A stretch of DNA of 23,327 nucleotides from Terriglobia bacterium (GCA_030040515.1 JASHTO010000309.1:1-23327), one strand, 5' to 3'. Positions 1-8,734 are shown, numbered from the stretch's first letter. Numbers and translations: made by a program. The notes: generated by a model from the sequence alone, not told the origin.

Positions 1-1343
1 TGGTGGAAGTAGCGGCCAAGGCAGCGTTCAAATCCTACGCTCCGCCTTCAGTGGCGGATCCGCTACCCAAGTATGCCCTCACCGCGAAGCAGAAGAAACG
101 TGTGGAATTGATGAAGAAGCGCGCCACCCTCCGCATCGGCATCCCCCGGATTCTCAATATGTATTCGGTGAATCCGATCTTCAGCGCTTACTTTGAAGCG
201 CTGGGAATTCCCGCGGAGAACCTCATCTACTCCGACTACACCAGCGAGCAGCTTTACAAAGAGGGCGCGAAGCGCGGTGCCATTGATCCCTGCTTCCCAT
301 CAAAAGTCGGTATCCCCCACGTGCACAACATGCTCTACGTGCATCACAAGAAGAAGCCGCTCGACATTATCTTCTGCCCCATGATCGATGACTTGCCGAG
401 CGACATGAAATTTGCGCAATCGCACCGCTCCTGCCCGACCGTGGCGGCAACGCCCGAAGCCGTCAAAGCTGCTTTCACCAAGGAAGGGGACATCTTCAAA
501 GAAAGCAACGTCATTTTCCTCGACACCTTCGTCAACCCCGGCAGCCCTGTGCTGCTGACGAAGCAGTTATACGACCAGTTTGTGGACATTCTCGGACTCT
601 CCTGGGAGGAAAACGATCGCGCCGTGAAGGCCGGGCTTAAAGCTCAGGATGAATTTCAGGAGAAGATTCTGCGCGCGCAGGGGCGGGAGATTTTGAAACG
701 CCTTGAGGCCGAGGACCGCATTGGGATCGTGATGCTCGGCCGCCCGTATCACAATGACCCGGGCATCAATCACGAAATCATGGAAGAGTTCCAGAAGATT
801 GGGTATCCCGTGCTGACGTTGGCCTCACTACCGATCGACGCCGATATTCTCGAGCGGCTGTTTGGTGAGGAGGTCCGCCAGGGCGTGGTTCGTGGTCATA
901 TGGATGTGAGCGACGCCTGGAAAAACAGTTACAGCGAAAATACCACGCAGAAGATTTGGGCGGCCAAGTATACGGCTCGCCACCCGAACTTGGTGGCGCT
1001 CGAACTTTCCAGCTTCAAGTGCGGCCACGATGCGCCCATCTACACGGCCGTCGAGGAGACCGTTACGAAATCCGGCACGCCTTACTTCTCGTTCAAGGAC
1101 ATTGACGAGAATAAGCCTACCGGCTCCATCAAAATCCGCGTTGAAACCATCAGCTACTTCCTGAAGCGCTACCGCGAAGACATGGTGCGCAACAAGCAGA
1201 AGCATGCGGATATCGACGCGAAGATGCGTGAATTCGAAGCGAAACTGCGCGCCGAACTGGACGCGCTGCCACCCAGCCCGCCCCCGGCGCCGTACGAAAT
1301 CGAAACGCCGGTGGGGATTAATGCCATCAGGCGAGAAGATTAG
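1..1343 (+). CDS. Acyl-CoA dehydratase activase-related protein, C-terminal part (5' end outside window)
   Basis: The reading frame is open to the left edge, so this is the last ~446 residues of a longer protein. It resembles the DUF2229/HgdB-like C-terminal portion of the large BcrAD/BadFG-type fusion proteins related to 2-hydroxyacyl-CoA dehydratase activators, which carry Fe-S clusters and ATPase modules. Visible signatures are RIGIPRILNMY near residue 44, DPCFPSKVG near 95, FCPMIDDLPS near 124, GRPYHNDPG near 249 and SSFKCGHDAPIY near 336, with conserved cysteines in four of these. The C-terminal ~45 residues are charged and then Pro-rich. Full-length relatives are usually well over 1,000 residues, so the ATPase domains should lie upstream. 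The GTG at position 3 is probably an internal codon. The family assignment is confident; the actual substrate is unknown. Confidence 0.82.
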   Translation, partial: VEVAAKAAFKSYAPPSVADPLPKYALTAKQKKRVELMKKRATLRIGIPRILNMYSVNPIFSAYFEALGIPAENLIYSDYTSEQLYKEGAKRGAIDPCFPSKVGIPHVHNMLYVHHKKKPLDIIFCPMIDDLPSDMKFAQSHRSCPTVAATPEAVKAAFTKEGDIFKESNVIFLDTFVNPGSPVLLTKQLYDQFVDILGLSWEENDRAVKAGLKAQDEFQEKILRAQGREILKRLEAEDRIGIVMLGRPYHNDPGINHEIMEEFQKIGYPVLTLASLPIDADILERLFGEEVRQGVVRGHMDVSDAWKNSYSENTTQKIWAAKYTARHPNLVALELSSFKCGHDAPIYTAVEETVTKSGTPYFSFKDIDENKPTGSIKIRVETISYFLKRYREDMVRNKQKHADIDAKMREFEAKLRAELDALPPSPPPAPYEIETPVGINAIRRED

Positions 1344-1426
1344 TTTCCATTCTTATCCCAGCAAGTCCGGCTCAAACATGTGAGGCTGTCGAAACGCATC
1401 AATCCTTGGCTTGTAGAATTCCCGCC

Positions 1427-2080
1427 ATGCTCCTGCTCGCCTGCCTCTTTATCTGCGGCACGGTGAGTTGTGGGCCATCTTACTCTCAAGTGACAGGCTT
1501 ACCCTTTTGCGCTGTCCAAATCACAGAGGTTACCGAGTCAACGGGGAAGAGCACCTTCCGCGCCAAGGTGTGTCGTGACAGTGAAGGGCGCACCCGCTTT
1601 GAGAATCTTGGCACACCGGAGGAGGGCGGAACGCCGAATTCCGTGCGCATCGATGATCCCATGACCGGCATGACCTACATTCTGTTTCCCAGCGGCAAGC
1701 TGGCTCACCAGAGAGGGCCTTGGCGTGCCTTCCCTCCGGGACCCTTTCGCCGTTCTCCCAGTCCGTTGTTCGACCGCCGAAGCCAGGACCTCGGGACAAA
1801 GATGCTCGACGGATTCGAAGCGGCTGGAAGACAGATTACGCCGGCAGGATGGACCGGAGCCCCGGGACATACTCCGCCGCCAGGAACGGGAACGACAGAA
1901 GAATGGTATTCGCCGGAGCTCAGCCTCGTGATCCTGATGGTCGATGAATCCTCCCCCTCCTACAAACGAGTAGTGCACCTCACGGAAATTGTGCGCGGTG
2001 AACAACCCGCAGAGCTATTCCGTGTGCCGGCCGGTTACACGGTGCATGCGTTGCCCATTCCTCATCCTGGCCGAACGTAG
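1427..2080 (+). CDS. Secreted hypothetical protein of an acidobacterial family
   Basis: A ~217-residue protein with an N-terminal hydrophobic signal segment (MLLLACLFICGTVSC), either a signal peptide or a weak lipobox ending at Cys15. The body has motifs I associate with a family of periplasmic proteins frequent in Acidobacteriota: KVCRDSEGRTRFE, then a DP-x-T-G-x-TY-x-L segment, LGTKMLDGFEAAGR, EEWYSPELSLVI and LFRVPAGYTV near the C terminus. No function is established for that family as far as I know. I chose ATG 1427 because it puts the hydrophobic stretch at the very N terminus; a TTG at 1406 would add seven residues. Neither start has a strong ribosome binding site. It follows the activase-related gene by about 80 bases. 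Confidence 0.68.
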   Translation: MLLLACLFICGTVSCGPSYSQVTGLPFCAVQITEVTESTGKSTFRAKVCRDSEGRTRFENLGTPEEGGTPNSVRIDDPMTGMTYILFPSGKLAHQRGPWRAFPPGPFRRSPSPLFDRRSQDLGTKMLDGFEAAGRQITPAGWTGAPGHTPPPGTGTTEEWYSPELSLVILMVDESSPSYKRVVHLTEIVRGEQPAELFRVPAGYTVHALPIPHPGRT

Positions 2081-2139
2081 TTCATTCGCAACTGTGCCAG
2101 GACGTCGGCTTCCGCAAATCCCCGAACCCGTTTTTCTCC

Positions 2140-2177
2140 TTGACACCGCCTGGCTTATGTCTTACGCTGTAAGACAT
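2140..2177 (+). promoter_or_regulatory. Promoter and palindromic operator of the toxin-antitoxin pair
   Basis: A consensus -35 box TTGACA lies at 2140-2145. With a 17-base spacer the -10 position falls on TACGCT (2163-2168), a weak match. A perfect inverted repeat, ATGTCTTAC at 2157-2165 and GTAAGACAT at 2169-2177 with the spacer GCT, covers the -10 region and overlaps the ATG at 2176. Ribbon-helix-helix antitoxins typically bind short palindromes in their own promoter, so this is very probably the autoregulatory operator. Transcription should begin within a base or two of the ATG, which would make the message leaderless; no Shine-Dalgarno sequence is visible. Confidence 0.68.
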
Positions 2178-2454
2178 GGGTGAGACGGTGACAGTCCGAT
2201 TGGATGCGGAAACCGGCCGGGCCCTCCGCGCTTTGACACGCCGTCGCAAGGCTACAAAATCCGCAGTGATCAAGGACGTATTGCGTACGGCGTGGAGGAT
2301 TGAGCGTGGTGAGTCCCGACCCACCGCTTGGGAAGTATACTCGCGTCTCTACCCGATGCTCGAGCCCCCGGCGCCAAAACGCGACCATGCTCGTAACCAT
2401 AGCCGGTTATTGAAAGAGATTCTCCTTGCCAAACGTCGTGCGGGCACTTTGTGA
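2176..2454 (+). CDS. Ribbon-helix-helix (CopG-like) antitoxin
   Basis: This 92-residue basic protein begins with a short beta strand (TVTVRLD, residues 4-10) followed by two predicted helices (ETGRALRALTRRRKATKSAVIKDVLRTA), the standard ribbon-helix-helix DNA-binding layout. The C-terminal half (PTAWEVYSRLYPML and a basic tail) would be the toxin-binding part. It overlaps the next gene, a PIN-domain ribonuclease, by 17-29 bases, so it is read as the antitoxin of a VapBC-type module. It would bind the toxin and repress its own promoter through the palindrome overlapping its start codon. Confidence 0.82.
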   Translation: MGETVTVRLDAETGRALRALTRRRKATKSAVIKDVLRTAWRIERGESRPTAWEVYSRLYPMLEPPAPKRDHARNHSRLLKEILLAKRRAGTL

Positions 2455-2842
2455 TACCGGCCCCTTAATCGCGCTATTCGACCGATCAGATGAATATCAC
2501 GGCCGCTGCCGTGCAGCGCTCGCCGAGTTTCAAGGCTGCTTGGTCACGAGCTGGCCGGTGGTCACAGAGGCATTTCATTTTATCGACCGGCCAATGGGTC
2601 GGAAAATGCTATGGGATTTTGTCTTGAGTGATGTCATCAGGGTGGAAGACAATACCGGGGGTGACTTGGAAAGAATCCGGCTCCTCATAGAGCAATACGG
2701 TGATTTGCCGATGGATATTGCCGATGCTTCGTTGGTGGTTTTGGCGGAGCGTCTCCGGATTTACAGAGTTTTCACAACGGATCACCGGAGTTTTTCGGTT
2801 TTTCGCCCCCGCAACGCTGAGGCCTTTGAGATATTTCCATGA
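2426..2842 (+). CDS. vapC: PIN-domain toxin (VapC-like ribonuclease)
   Basis: A 138-residue PIN domain, the usual length for a VapC toxin, which cleaves RNA with a Mg-dependent acidic centre. Acidic positions visible are D10 (CDTGPLIALFD), E48 (VVTEAFHF), D97/D100 (MDIADASLV) and D119 (FTTDHRSF), which fit the conserved quartet. The start is uncertain: TTG 2426 or GTG 2438 are the only codons before the first beta strand, and both lie inside the antitoxin gene, implying translational coupling. The module looks intact. The target RNA cannot be told from sequence. Confidence 0.85.
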   Translation: MPNVVRALCDTGPLIALFDRSDEYHGRCRAALAEFQGCLVTSWPVVTEAFHFIDRPMGRKMLWDFVLSDVIRVEDNTGGDLERIRLLIEQYGDLPMDIADASLVVLAERLRIYRVFTTDHRSFSVFRPRNAEAFEIFP

Positions 2843-2983
2843 GCAGAAGCAAACGATTGACGCCTATCACCACCTCTGGTATTCATGTTTATGCAGGATA
2901 AGGGCAGCGAGCGTACCGAGCAAATACTGAATCAGCGCGGGGCGGCTTGATAGGGTCTCACGCCTCTTGGTCCCGAGGTTTCG

Positions 2984-3265
2984 ATGCCATTTGAATCCGA
3001 CAAGATCATGTTTGAGATTTACCGCGAAACGACCTACACAGGAAAATATCGCGTCGTTTATTTTACGGAGTTACAGGACCACAACAAGGAGACGGAAATC
3101 AGCCGGGCCATGGCAGGCGAGCATTTCTATGACGGTTTTATCCGTGCTTATCGCAAAGACCAGGCGAAGGAATTGATTGAACAAATCCTGACGCGCATGA
3201 ACGAGGGAGAAAAGCTGACTCCGGAACAAGTTGAAAACGAGATCAAGGCTTTCACCCCGACATGA
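2984..3265 (+). CDS. Small conserved-looking hypothetical protein
   Basis: A 93-residue protein with no motif I recognise. It has a beta-rich N-terminal half (FEIYRETTYTGKYRVVYFTEL) and a helical, charged C-terminal half ending in LTPEQVENEIKAF. There is no signal peptide, membrane segment or cysteine. ATG 2984 is preceded by GAGG with a 5-base gap, which supports this start over ATG 3008. The reading frame ends 55 bases before the next gene, so the two may be cotranscribed. The balanced composition and good ribosome binding site argue that it is real. Confidence 0.6.
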   Translation: MPFESDKIMFEIYRETTYTGKYRVVYFTELQDHNKETEISRAMAGEHFYDGFIRAYRKDQAKELIEQILTRMNEGEKLTPEQVENEIKAFTPT

Positions 3266-3320
3266 TCTGACTGGCCACCGTCACTGCCCGCCGCAACGGC
3301 ACCACTTCCGGAAACTTCGA

Positions 3321-3671
3321 ATGCCCGACCGTTTCTGGCGCGACAATCTCATTCAGCCCTCTCTCGACCACGATGTTGATCTGGCAGTGGCCGAGCAACA
3401 GGCCATCCTGGCCAAAGATCCCAACAATGCCAACGCTTATTTTGCCCTGGGGACCCTTCATCATTTCCGAGGCTCCACCGGGCAGGCCCTTCAGTATTTC
3501 CAAAAGTCCATAGAACTGAACCCCGCAAGCTCTGCCCCGCACTTGAGCATTGGCCGCATATACGCTGTGCGCGGTGAATACGCCCTCGCCTGGAAACATG
3601 CCCGGGCCGCTGAGGCCTTGGGGGCGCGTGAGCTTGTTGAGTTGCTGGAGAGATATCCGCAAAAGACCTGA
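3321..3671 (+). CDS. Short TPR-repeat protein
   Basis: A 116-residue protein built from tetratricopeptide-like helices. The clearest repeat is NNANAYFALGTLHHFRGSTG followed by ALQYFQKSIELNPASSAPHLS, with part of a third (IGRIYAVRGEYALAWKHARAAEAL). Such repeats are protein-protein interaction scaffolds; no enzymatic domain is present. The frame stays open upstream to a TTG at 3231, but that stretch overlaps the previous gene and is Arg/His-rich without TPR character, so ATG 3321 (MPDRFWRDN) is preferred. It converges on the minus-strand gene ending at 3684 with only 12 bases between and no terminator seen. Confidence 0.66.
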   Translation: MPDRFWRDNLIQPSLDHDVDLAVAEQQAILAKDPNNANAYFALGTLHHFRGSTGQALQYFQKSIELNPASSAPHLSIGRIYAVRGEYALAWKHARAAEALGARELVELLERYPQKT

Positions 3672-3683
3672 CGGTTTAAGCCC

Positions 3684-4664
3684 TTAGTTACCGCCCCGCG
3701 GCAAAATCTGGTCGAGCAATTCCGGCGGCCCGGAGGCTTCCAATTCCAACCGCGCACCCTCGACATGTATTTGGATACTTTGAAGGATGGGAGGAAGCGA
3801 GGATCCACTGGGAGAAGGTCTTTGGGCGGCTTGCTGCAAGAGTGTGAGCAGTCCGGCAAAACCCGACGCGGTTTCCGGCTTGTCGCACACCATGGTGAGA
3901 TGTGTCGAAAATCCCGTGTCCCATTGAACGCTGTAGAGGAGCGCACGCACAGTACGAGACAACGAGCTCAGGTCAACGAGCTTCTGGCCTGCGGGCGCCA
4001 TCCACAGGCCCGCCAGGTTGGCTGCGGATTTTCCGTTGAGAATTCCCCACTCCGGCGCGCTGCCATCCAACTCACCCTGCCAACCGACGTAATCGTTGTT
4101 CGAGTTCAGTGCGTTCGCCAAGCCTTGTCTTGCGTCGATCATCGCTTCCAGATCCGTCAACCTCCCAAACGCCGCGAGAGTGTTGTCAAAGAAAGTGAAA
4201 AACAGATCGTCGGGGTCAGTACCGGATCCGAATGCGTAGAGGCTTAAGCCGTTATATTGACGTGCGGGAAGGCCGGTCTGCTCAAAATACTTTTGGATTA
4301 GTCCAGGCTGAAAACGTCCCGCCGCCAAACCCAGATATCCGGACGGCCCCATGAGATCCCCGCGCCATCCCAGCATCACCTCATCGATATCCTTGTCGGG
4401 GTCGATGCCCATCGGACGCAGGAATTCCTCGAAGGCGTGCATTTGGCGGCTCAAAATTCGCTGCCGGATTTGCTGATAATTGGCGAGCGAGCGCAGATCC
4501 GCAAGGTTGGTGAAGGCTACTTGAAGTGTGTCAGCGGGGAATGTGTTGAGTGCCTCACTGGGCAATTGGTCGGCCGAAAGCGGGGCCGAGAAGAGAAGCG
4601 CCGCCATTCCCGCGAGCAGGAGTACGGCCAGCGATTTGAAACGAATTGTACGCGCACTACCCAT
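3684..4664 (-). CDS. Exported protein of unknown function
   Basis: A ~326-residue protein with a signal peptide: basic start (GSARTIRFK), hydrophobic core (SLAVLLLAGMAALLFSAPLSA) and likely cleavage after PLSA. The mature part opens with LPSEALNTFPADTLQVAFTNLADLRSL and continues without cysteine clusters or a motif that I can name. Its overall pattern recalls bacterial secreted proteins that score per-residue 'self-interaction' domains, but I cannot assign a family. Several in-frame ATGs are possible (4739, 4724, 4686, 4679, 4670, 4667, 4664). I chose 4664 because AAAAGG sits six bases upstream and the n-region is of normal length. The Ig/Fn3 gene lies upstream on the same strand, 274 bases away. 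Confidence 0.62.
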   Translation of the reverse strand: MGSARTIRFKSLAVLLLAGMAALLFSAPLSADQLPSEALNTFPADTLQVAFTNLADLRSLANYQQIRQRILSRQMHAFEEFLRPMGIDPDKDIDEVMLGWRGDLMGPSGYLGLAAGRFQPGLIQKYFEQTGLPARQYNGLSLYAFGSGTDPDDLFFTFFDNTLAAFGRLTDLEAMIDARQGLANALNSNNDYVGWQGELDGSAPEWGILNGKSAANLAGLWMAPAGQKLVDLSSLSRTVRALLYSVQWDTGFSTHLTMVCDKPETASGFAGLLTLLQQAAQRPSPSGSSLPPILQSIQIHVEGARLELEASGPPELLDQILPRGGN

Positions 4665-4938
4665 CATCATCCTTTTCATCTGGCCCATGTAAATCTTTCG
4701 TCCGCCTGCTCCTCTGCCTTTCATTTTACTACCATTCATATCGATCCAAGTCCTTGCAAAAGAGTTGCTCTATCCTTTCAGGAGCCACGAATGGCTTGGC
4801 GCGTCCGCAAGGGGGCGCCTCTTCATATAAACCCCTCCATCGAACAAAGGTTGCGTCGAGACACTCCCGAAACTGCGGGCAAGGCGCACGCCTCGCACCG
4901 TCACTGCATTATGAAATCCTGTGTAGGTCCTGGATCGC

Positions 4939-6147
4939 TCATTGCGAAGGTACTGTGGCCGAAACTTCGTTCGAAGGCAGGCTCTGGGTTCCGCCTGAGG
5001 CAACTGCGGTTATGTAGTAGAAATATCCTTCCCCCGCTTGCACGGTTGAATCAGCAAAGGTTACTCCGGTAACGGGGGAAGAATTCAGCGGCGTTGCATC
5101 TTCACCTCCGGAAGTAGTCCCCCGGTAAACATTATAGCCAACGATTCCGTAAGTCGTGCTTCTCGTCCATGAGAGGATTACGTCATGTGTTCCAGACCCG
5201 GAAAGCGCGACGGTTTGGGGGCTACTGCTCGCGCTGTCGGAAATATTGAGCGACGCAACACACGCTCCAAACGCCGCAGGCGTGAACTGAACTGCGATTG
5301 TGCAGAATTCTCCGGCTGGCAGTGTTGCGCCACAAGTGGTGGTTTCAATGTAATTGCTGGCGTTGGTTCCCGTAATACCCAGGGTGGAAATGGTCAAGGC
5401 CGCGCTGCCGGAATTGCTGAGGGTGGCGACTAGGGCGGAACTGGTGGTATCAACCGGTTGATTTCCAAAAGACAAGATGGAAGGTGTGATGGTGACTGAC
5501 GAGGTAGAGGCACCCGAATTGATCGTCAGCGTCAACGTTGCATTTCCCGTCCCGCCGCTATTACTTGCGCTCAATGAAATTGCGGAGGTCCCCGCCGCCG
5601 TTGGCGTTCCTGAGATCAGACCGGTGGCGCTATTAATCGAGAGCCCCGCCGGCAATCCCGTCGCTCCGAAGCTGGTGGGTGAGTTTGAGGCAGTGATTTG
5701 ATATGAAAAGGCGCTTCCCTCCGTCCCGCTTGCGGTGGCGGCGCTGCTGATCACAGGTACTGATCCGGATGCTGATCCGGAAATCGTAATCGTCAAGATT
5801 GCGGTTCCCGTCCCGCGCCGGTTCGTGGCGCTCAACGTTACATCATAAGTTCCTGTCACGGTGGGCGTGCCGGAAACTAGTCCTGTTTTACTGTTCAGCG
5901 TAAGGTCCGCTGGCAAGCTCGTAGCCTTATACTCGAATGGGGAATTGGTGGCGATGATCTGATAAGAGAATGCGCTCCCTTCGACGCCGCTTGCCGAGGT
6001 GGAGCTGCGGATGACCGGGATCGATAACGCATTTGCATCACACGCCGAACACAACAGCATTGCTAAAAGGACGATCAAGCGATGAGTTTGGGTGCGTTGC
6101 GAAAAACCTTGTTGGTTCGAACGGCCAATACGAATCAAACGAGACAT
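4939..6147 (-). CDS. Exported Ig-like / ASH-like / fibronectin type III repeat protein
   Basis: A 402-residue surface or periplasmic protein. After a basic n-region comes a hydrophobic segment (RLIVLLAMLLCSAC), which could end in a weak lipobox at Cys36 or be cut after DANA. Two putative Ig (He_PIG type) domains follow at about 43-123 and 128-210, each with EGSAFSYQI, LPA-L-x-N/INS-TGL-SGTPT and TL-TI features. Residues ~215-315 resemble an ASH/choice-of-anchor D domain (SFGNQPVDTTSSALVATLSN). Residues ~317-402 form a fibronectin type III domain (VILSWTRSTTYGIVGYNVYRG). No enzymatic domain is present, so an adhesive or structural role is inferred. ATG 6147 has an excellent GGGAGGA six bases upstream; the longer open frame to 6219 is leader sequence. 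Confidence 0.8.
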   Translation of the reverse strand: MSRLIRIGRSNQQGFSQRTQTHRLIVLLAMLLCSACDANALSIPVIRSSTSASGVEGSAFSYQIIATNSPFEYKATSLPADLTLNSKTGLVSGTPTVTGTYDVTLSATNRRGTGTAILTITISGSASGSVPVISSAATASGTEGSAFSYQITASNSPTSFGATGLPAGLSINSATGLISGTPTAAGTSAISLSASNSGGTGNATLTLTINSGASTSSVTITPSILSFGNQPVDTTSSALVATLSNSGSAALTISTLGITGTNASNYIETTTCGATLPAGEFCTIAVQFTPAAFGACVASLNISDSASSSPQTVALSGSGTHDVILSWTRSTTYGIVGYNVYRGTTSGGEDATPLNSSPVTGVTFADSTVQAGEGYFYYITAVASGGTQSLPSNEVSATVPSQ

Positions 6148-6154
6148 ATTGTTC

Positions 6155-6298
6155 CTCCCGGGCAACATCAACGACCTCGCGCAGCCGGAGGACCTTGCCG
6201 TCAGCCGCAATGGACACATTTACCCTGCGGGTTAGATCCCTTTCTCCGGCGACTGCATGGCTTCAGCGCCCATCGTGAGCGCGTGAAAACTTCACGCG
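6155..6298 (-). promoter_or_regulatory. Structured 5' leader of the Ig/Fn3 gene (possible riboswitch-like element)
   Basis: Read on the minus strand upstream of the start at 6147, this stretch holds a perfect 8-bp hairpin (CGCGTGAA / TTCACGCG, 6298-6280), then a potential closing stem (GCAG..CCGG with CCGGCTGC) enclosing smaller stems such as CCGCA/TGCGG and AATG/CATT. Two pieces, CGCAGGGTAAAT and GACGGCAAGGTCCTCCGG, resemble in order and spacing the conserved blocks of the GEMM-I (c-di-GMP-I) riboswitch, but with changes and without an evident GNRA loop. The gene class is a plausible c-di-GMP target. The identification is a guess; the presence of dense secondary structure is the safer claim. 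Confidence 0.28.
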
Positions 6299-6299
6299 G

Positions 6300-7249
6300 G
6301 TATTCAGTTCTTTGAGGGGCTCACTGCTGTAATTCTGGGAAGGGAGAAAAGAGGCGCAGAGATACACTCCACCGACCCACCCACTGGGAATTCAATTGTG
6401 AGCTTTCAATCGCAGTTGCCTATGATCGCGAGTCAGGGGCAACAGTTCTTGATGTCGATTTGCAACGCAAATGACGTGCCGAACGCTTCGCAAAGGTTTG
6501 TCGGCTCTTTTAAGACTCAAGGGAACACTCTCGGCTCGCCCATTAAGGCCAGGTTATTACTTTCGATGGGCCGCGCACTTGCGTTGGAAAAACAAGACTT
6601 ATCAATTCCTCGCGGTCGTTTTGCGTAGATTTTCCAATTCAATGGCCTGTCAGGCGAATTTCGGAATGTCGCAAGGATTTTATAAATTGCGTGCCATCCC
6701 CCAGCGACACAAATGGTCCGATTCGAGAAATGGATGTAAGAAATACATGCGATAGTGAAGAATTTACGACGCCGAGGATGGCGTGCCGTGGCCTGTGTCC
6801 CACAAGAAAACGCGAGCCCTTGGCGGGCCCACGATCAAAAACCCTGCTGATTGACACAACATTCCTTATCAAGCGTTGCTGCTGTTACCTTGGGCATTGA
6901 CATGGCCGGCTAAAGTGCGAAACATGACCACCGCCATACCACGTGCCAGACTTCCCCATAGAGAGCGCTTTGACGCCTGCTTGTAAAACATTTTCGGATC
7001 TTCTCCCCAAGAAAAGTTGCGCCGTACAAGGCTTAGTGTGGCAATGCGCGAAGACCTTATTCACCGAAAATCGAAATGACATCCTGTTCACGGGGCGATG
7101 AAAGAGTGCGCGAATCGCTTCGCATTAAACCGGTCGCATGTCTTCTCATATTCTGGAATCGGACTTCAAGTCAGTGCCTCTCGCGGTTTTTAGCGCCCGG
7201 GTTGGTTTTTCGGCTATGCGAGGGTTGGCATCCCGGTTAAACTTCAGAG
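6300..7249. other. Long stretch without recognisable genes
   Basis: About 950 bases lie between the leader of the Ig/Fn3 gene and the histidinol dehydrogenase-family gene. Only short overlapping open frames on both strands occur, with no ribosome binding sites, no family motifs and no agreement in composition with the neighbouring genes. I saw no tRNA, no CRISPR repeat and no strong terminator. It could be decayed coding DNA or a regulatory spacer. Confidence 0.55.
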
Positions 7250-7291
7250 GTGCCGCGGGGTAAGGGCAGGGGATGGAATCAGGAACAACGT

Positions 7292-8555
7292 ATGCAGGTA
7301 TTCAAAGAGGGCGGTCATCGTCTGTTCCAGAATGATCCCGAGTGCACGGAAATCGTGTCCAAAATGCTCGCCGATCTGGAAAAACGAGGCATGGATGCGG
7401 TTCGCGAGTACAGCAAACGGTTTGACGACTGGTGCCCTGCTGACTTTGAACTCACCCCGGTCGAAATTGATGCAGCCATTGCTGAAGTTGACCCGCAGGT
7501 AATTCAGGACACGGACTTTTGCCAGGCCAATGTGCGCGCATTTGCAAAGACGCAGCTTGGCACTCTGAAACAGCTTGAAGTGGAAACCCGCCCCGGCGTC
7601 ATCCTTGGTCATAAGCACATTCCGGTGAGATCGGTAGGTTGCTACATTCCGGGCGGGCGCTATCCCATGTTCGGGTCGGCGCAAATGAGCATTATTCCTG
7701 CCAAGGTCGCCGGCGTGGAAAACGTGTATGCCTTTACGCCCCCGGTAAAAGGCCGCGGCTATTTTCCTGCAACGGTCAACGCCATGAAAAAGGCCGGGGC
7801 TGACCGAATCTTTATTTTGGGCGGGGTTCCCGCATTTGCATTAATGGCATTTGGAATGGGAGTAACTGAACCGGTCGATATGCTCTGTGGGGCAGGGAAC
7901 AAATTCGTGGCAAAGGCAAAAAGGCGGCTTTACGGCCGATGCGGAATTGACCTTCTTGCGGGGCCAACGGAAATCATGGTGATTGCGGACGACTCCGCCA
8001 ACGCCCAACTGGTGGCCTGCGATCTCCTGGGACAGGCAGAGCATGATCCGAACAATGGAGTCGCACTAATTTGCTTTAGTCGCGACTTTGCGCGCCGTTG
8101 TACAGATGAGATTCAAGGGCAATTGGCCGTTTTGCCCACACGGGATGTGGCGGCGCTCTCCTGGCGGGACAATCTACATTGCGAATAGCCGGGAGGAATC
8201 TGTGACGCTGGCAGACGAATACGCACCTGAGCACCTTGAAATTCAGACCGCAGATCCCGATTTTTACTTCCAGAACGTGCATAATTATGGTTCGCTATTC
8301 ATCGGCGCAGAGACAACCGCAGCTTACGGCGACAAATGCATCGGTACCAATCACATCCTTCCTACCAGCCGCTCGGCGCGCTATACAGGTAGCTTGTGGG
8401 TTGGGAAGTTTCTCAAAACCGTCACCCATCAAAGAATGACACCTGCTGCGAGCAAGGTCATTGGCGAAGTCACGGAAAGGCAGTGCCAGGCGGAGAGAAT
8501 GCTCGCCCATGCGTTAACTGCGCGTGTGCGCGTGGAGCGATATTCCCAGGATTAA
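7292..8555 (+). pseudogene. hisD: Histidinol dehydrogenase-family protein (HisD/HpsN-like), frameshifted
   Basis: Two adjacent frames together encode a full-length NAD-dependent alcohol dehydrogenase of the HisD family, which includes sulfopropanediol dehydrogenases such as HpsN. The first frame runs to 8188 and carries GCYIPGGRYPMFGS, GAGNKFVAKAK, GPTEIMVIAD and the zinc-binding LLGQAEHDP. The second frame covers the rest with the catalytic EYAPEHLEIQ, AYGDKCIGTNHILPT, ARYTGSLWVGKFLKTVT and a C-terminal His. All zinc and catalytic positions are present. The break is at GGGACAAT (8166-8173): losing one copy of an original tandem GGGACAAT would explain the shift, and adding 8 bases restores an exact 423-residue protein. 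ATG 7292 has AGGA seven bases upstream; GTG 7250 is an alternative. VHNYGSLFIG and WVGKFLKTVT look more HpsN-like than biosynthetic HisD, and no his neighbours are present. Confidence 0.8.
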
Positions 8556-8734
8556 GGGAAAAAGGTAGGGGATCCGATACCCTCGAACGGGAATGGGTGC
8601 GCCCCCGAATGGGCGACCAACCCAAAGGCCAGGTGGAGATCATAACGGAGGCAGCCGGTAGATTTGGGGAAAGCCAGCGGAAATCATGGCCGGGCCGGCG
8701 CCTTTGAGGCGCATGCTGGAACCGGGGGAATGTG

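Noticed and set aside
6280..6298. GC-rich hairpin CGCGTGAA/TTCACGCG as a terminator
   Set aside because: No T run follows on either strand, so it is better treated as part of the leader or an operator-like palindrome.
6829..6900. Short plus-strand reading with LLIDTTFLI, like the start of a PIN domain
   Set aside because: It stops after nine more codons, and none of the other PIN acidic motifs follow in any frame nearby.
8556..8734. Possible small gene after the HisD-family remnant
   Set aside because: Open frames here are continuations of out-of-frame hisD reading, with no start signal or family likeness.
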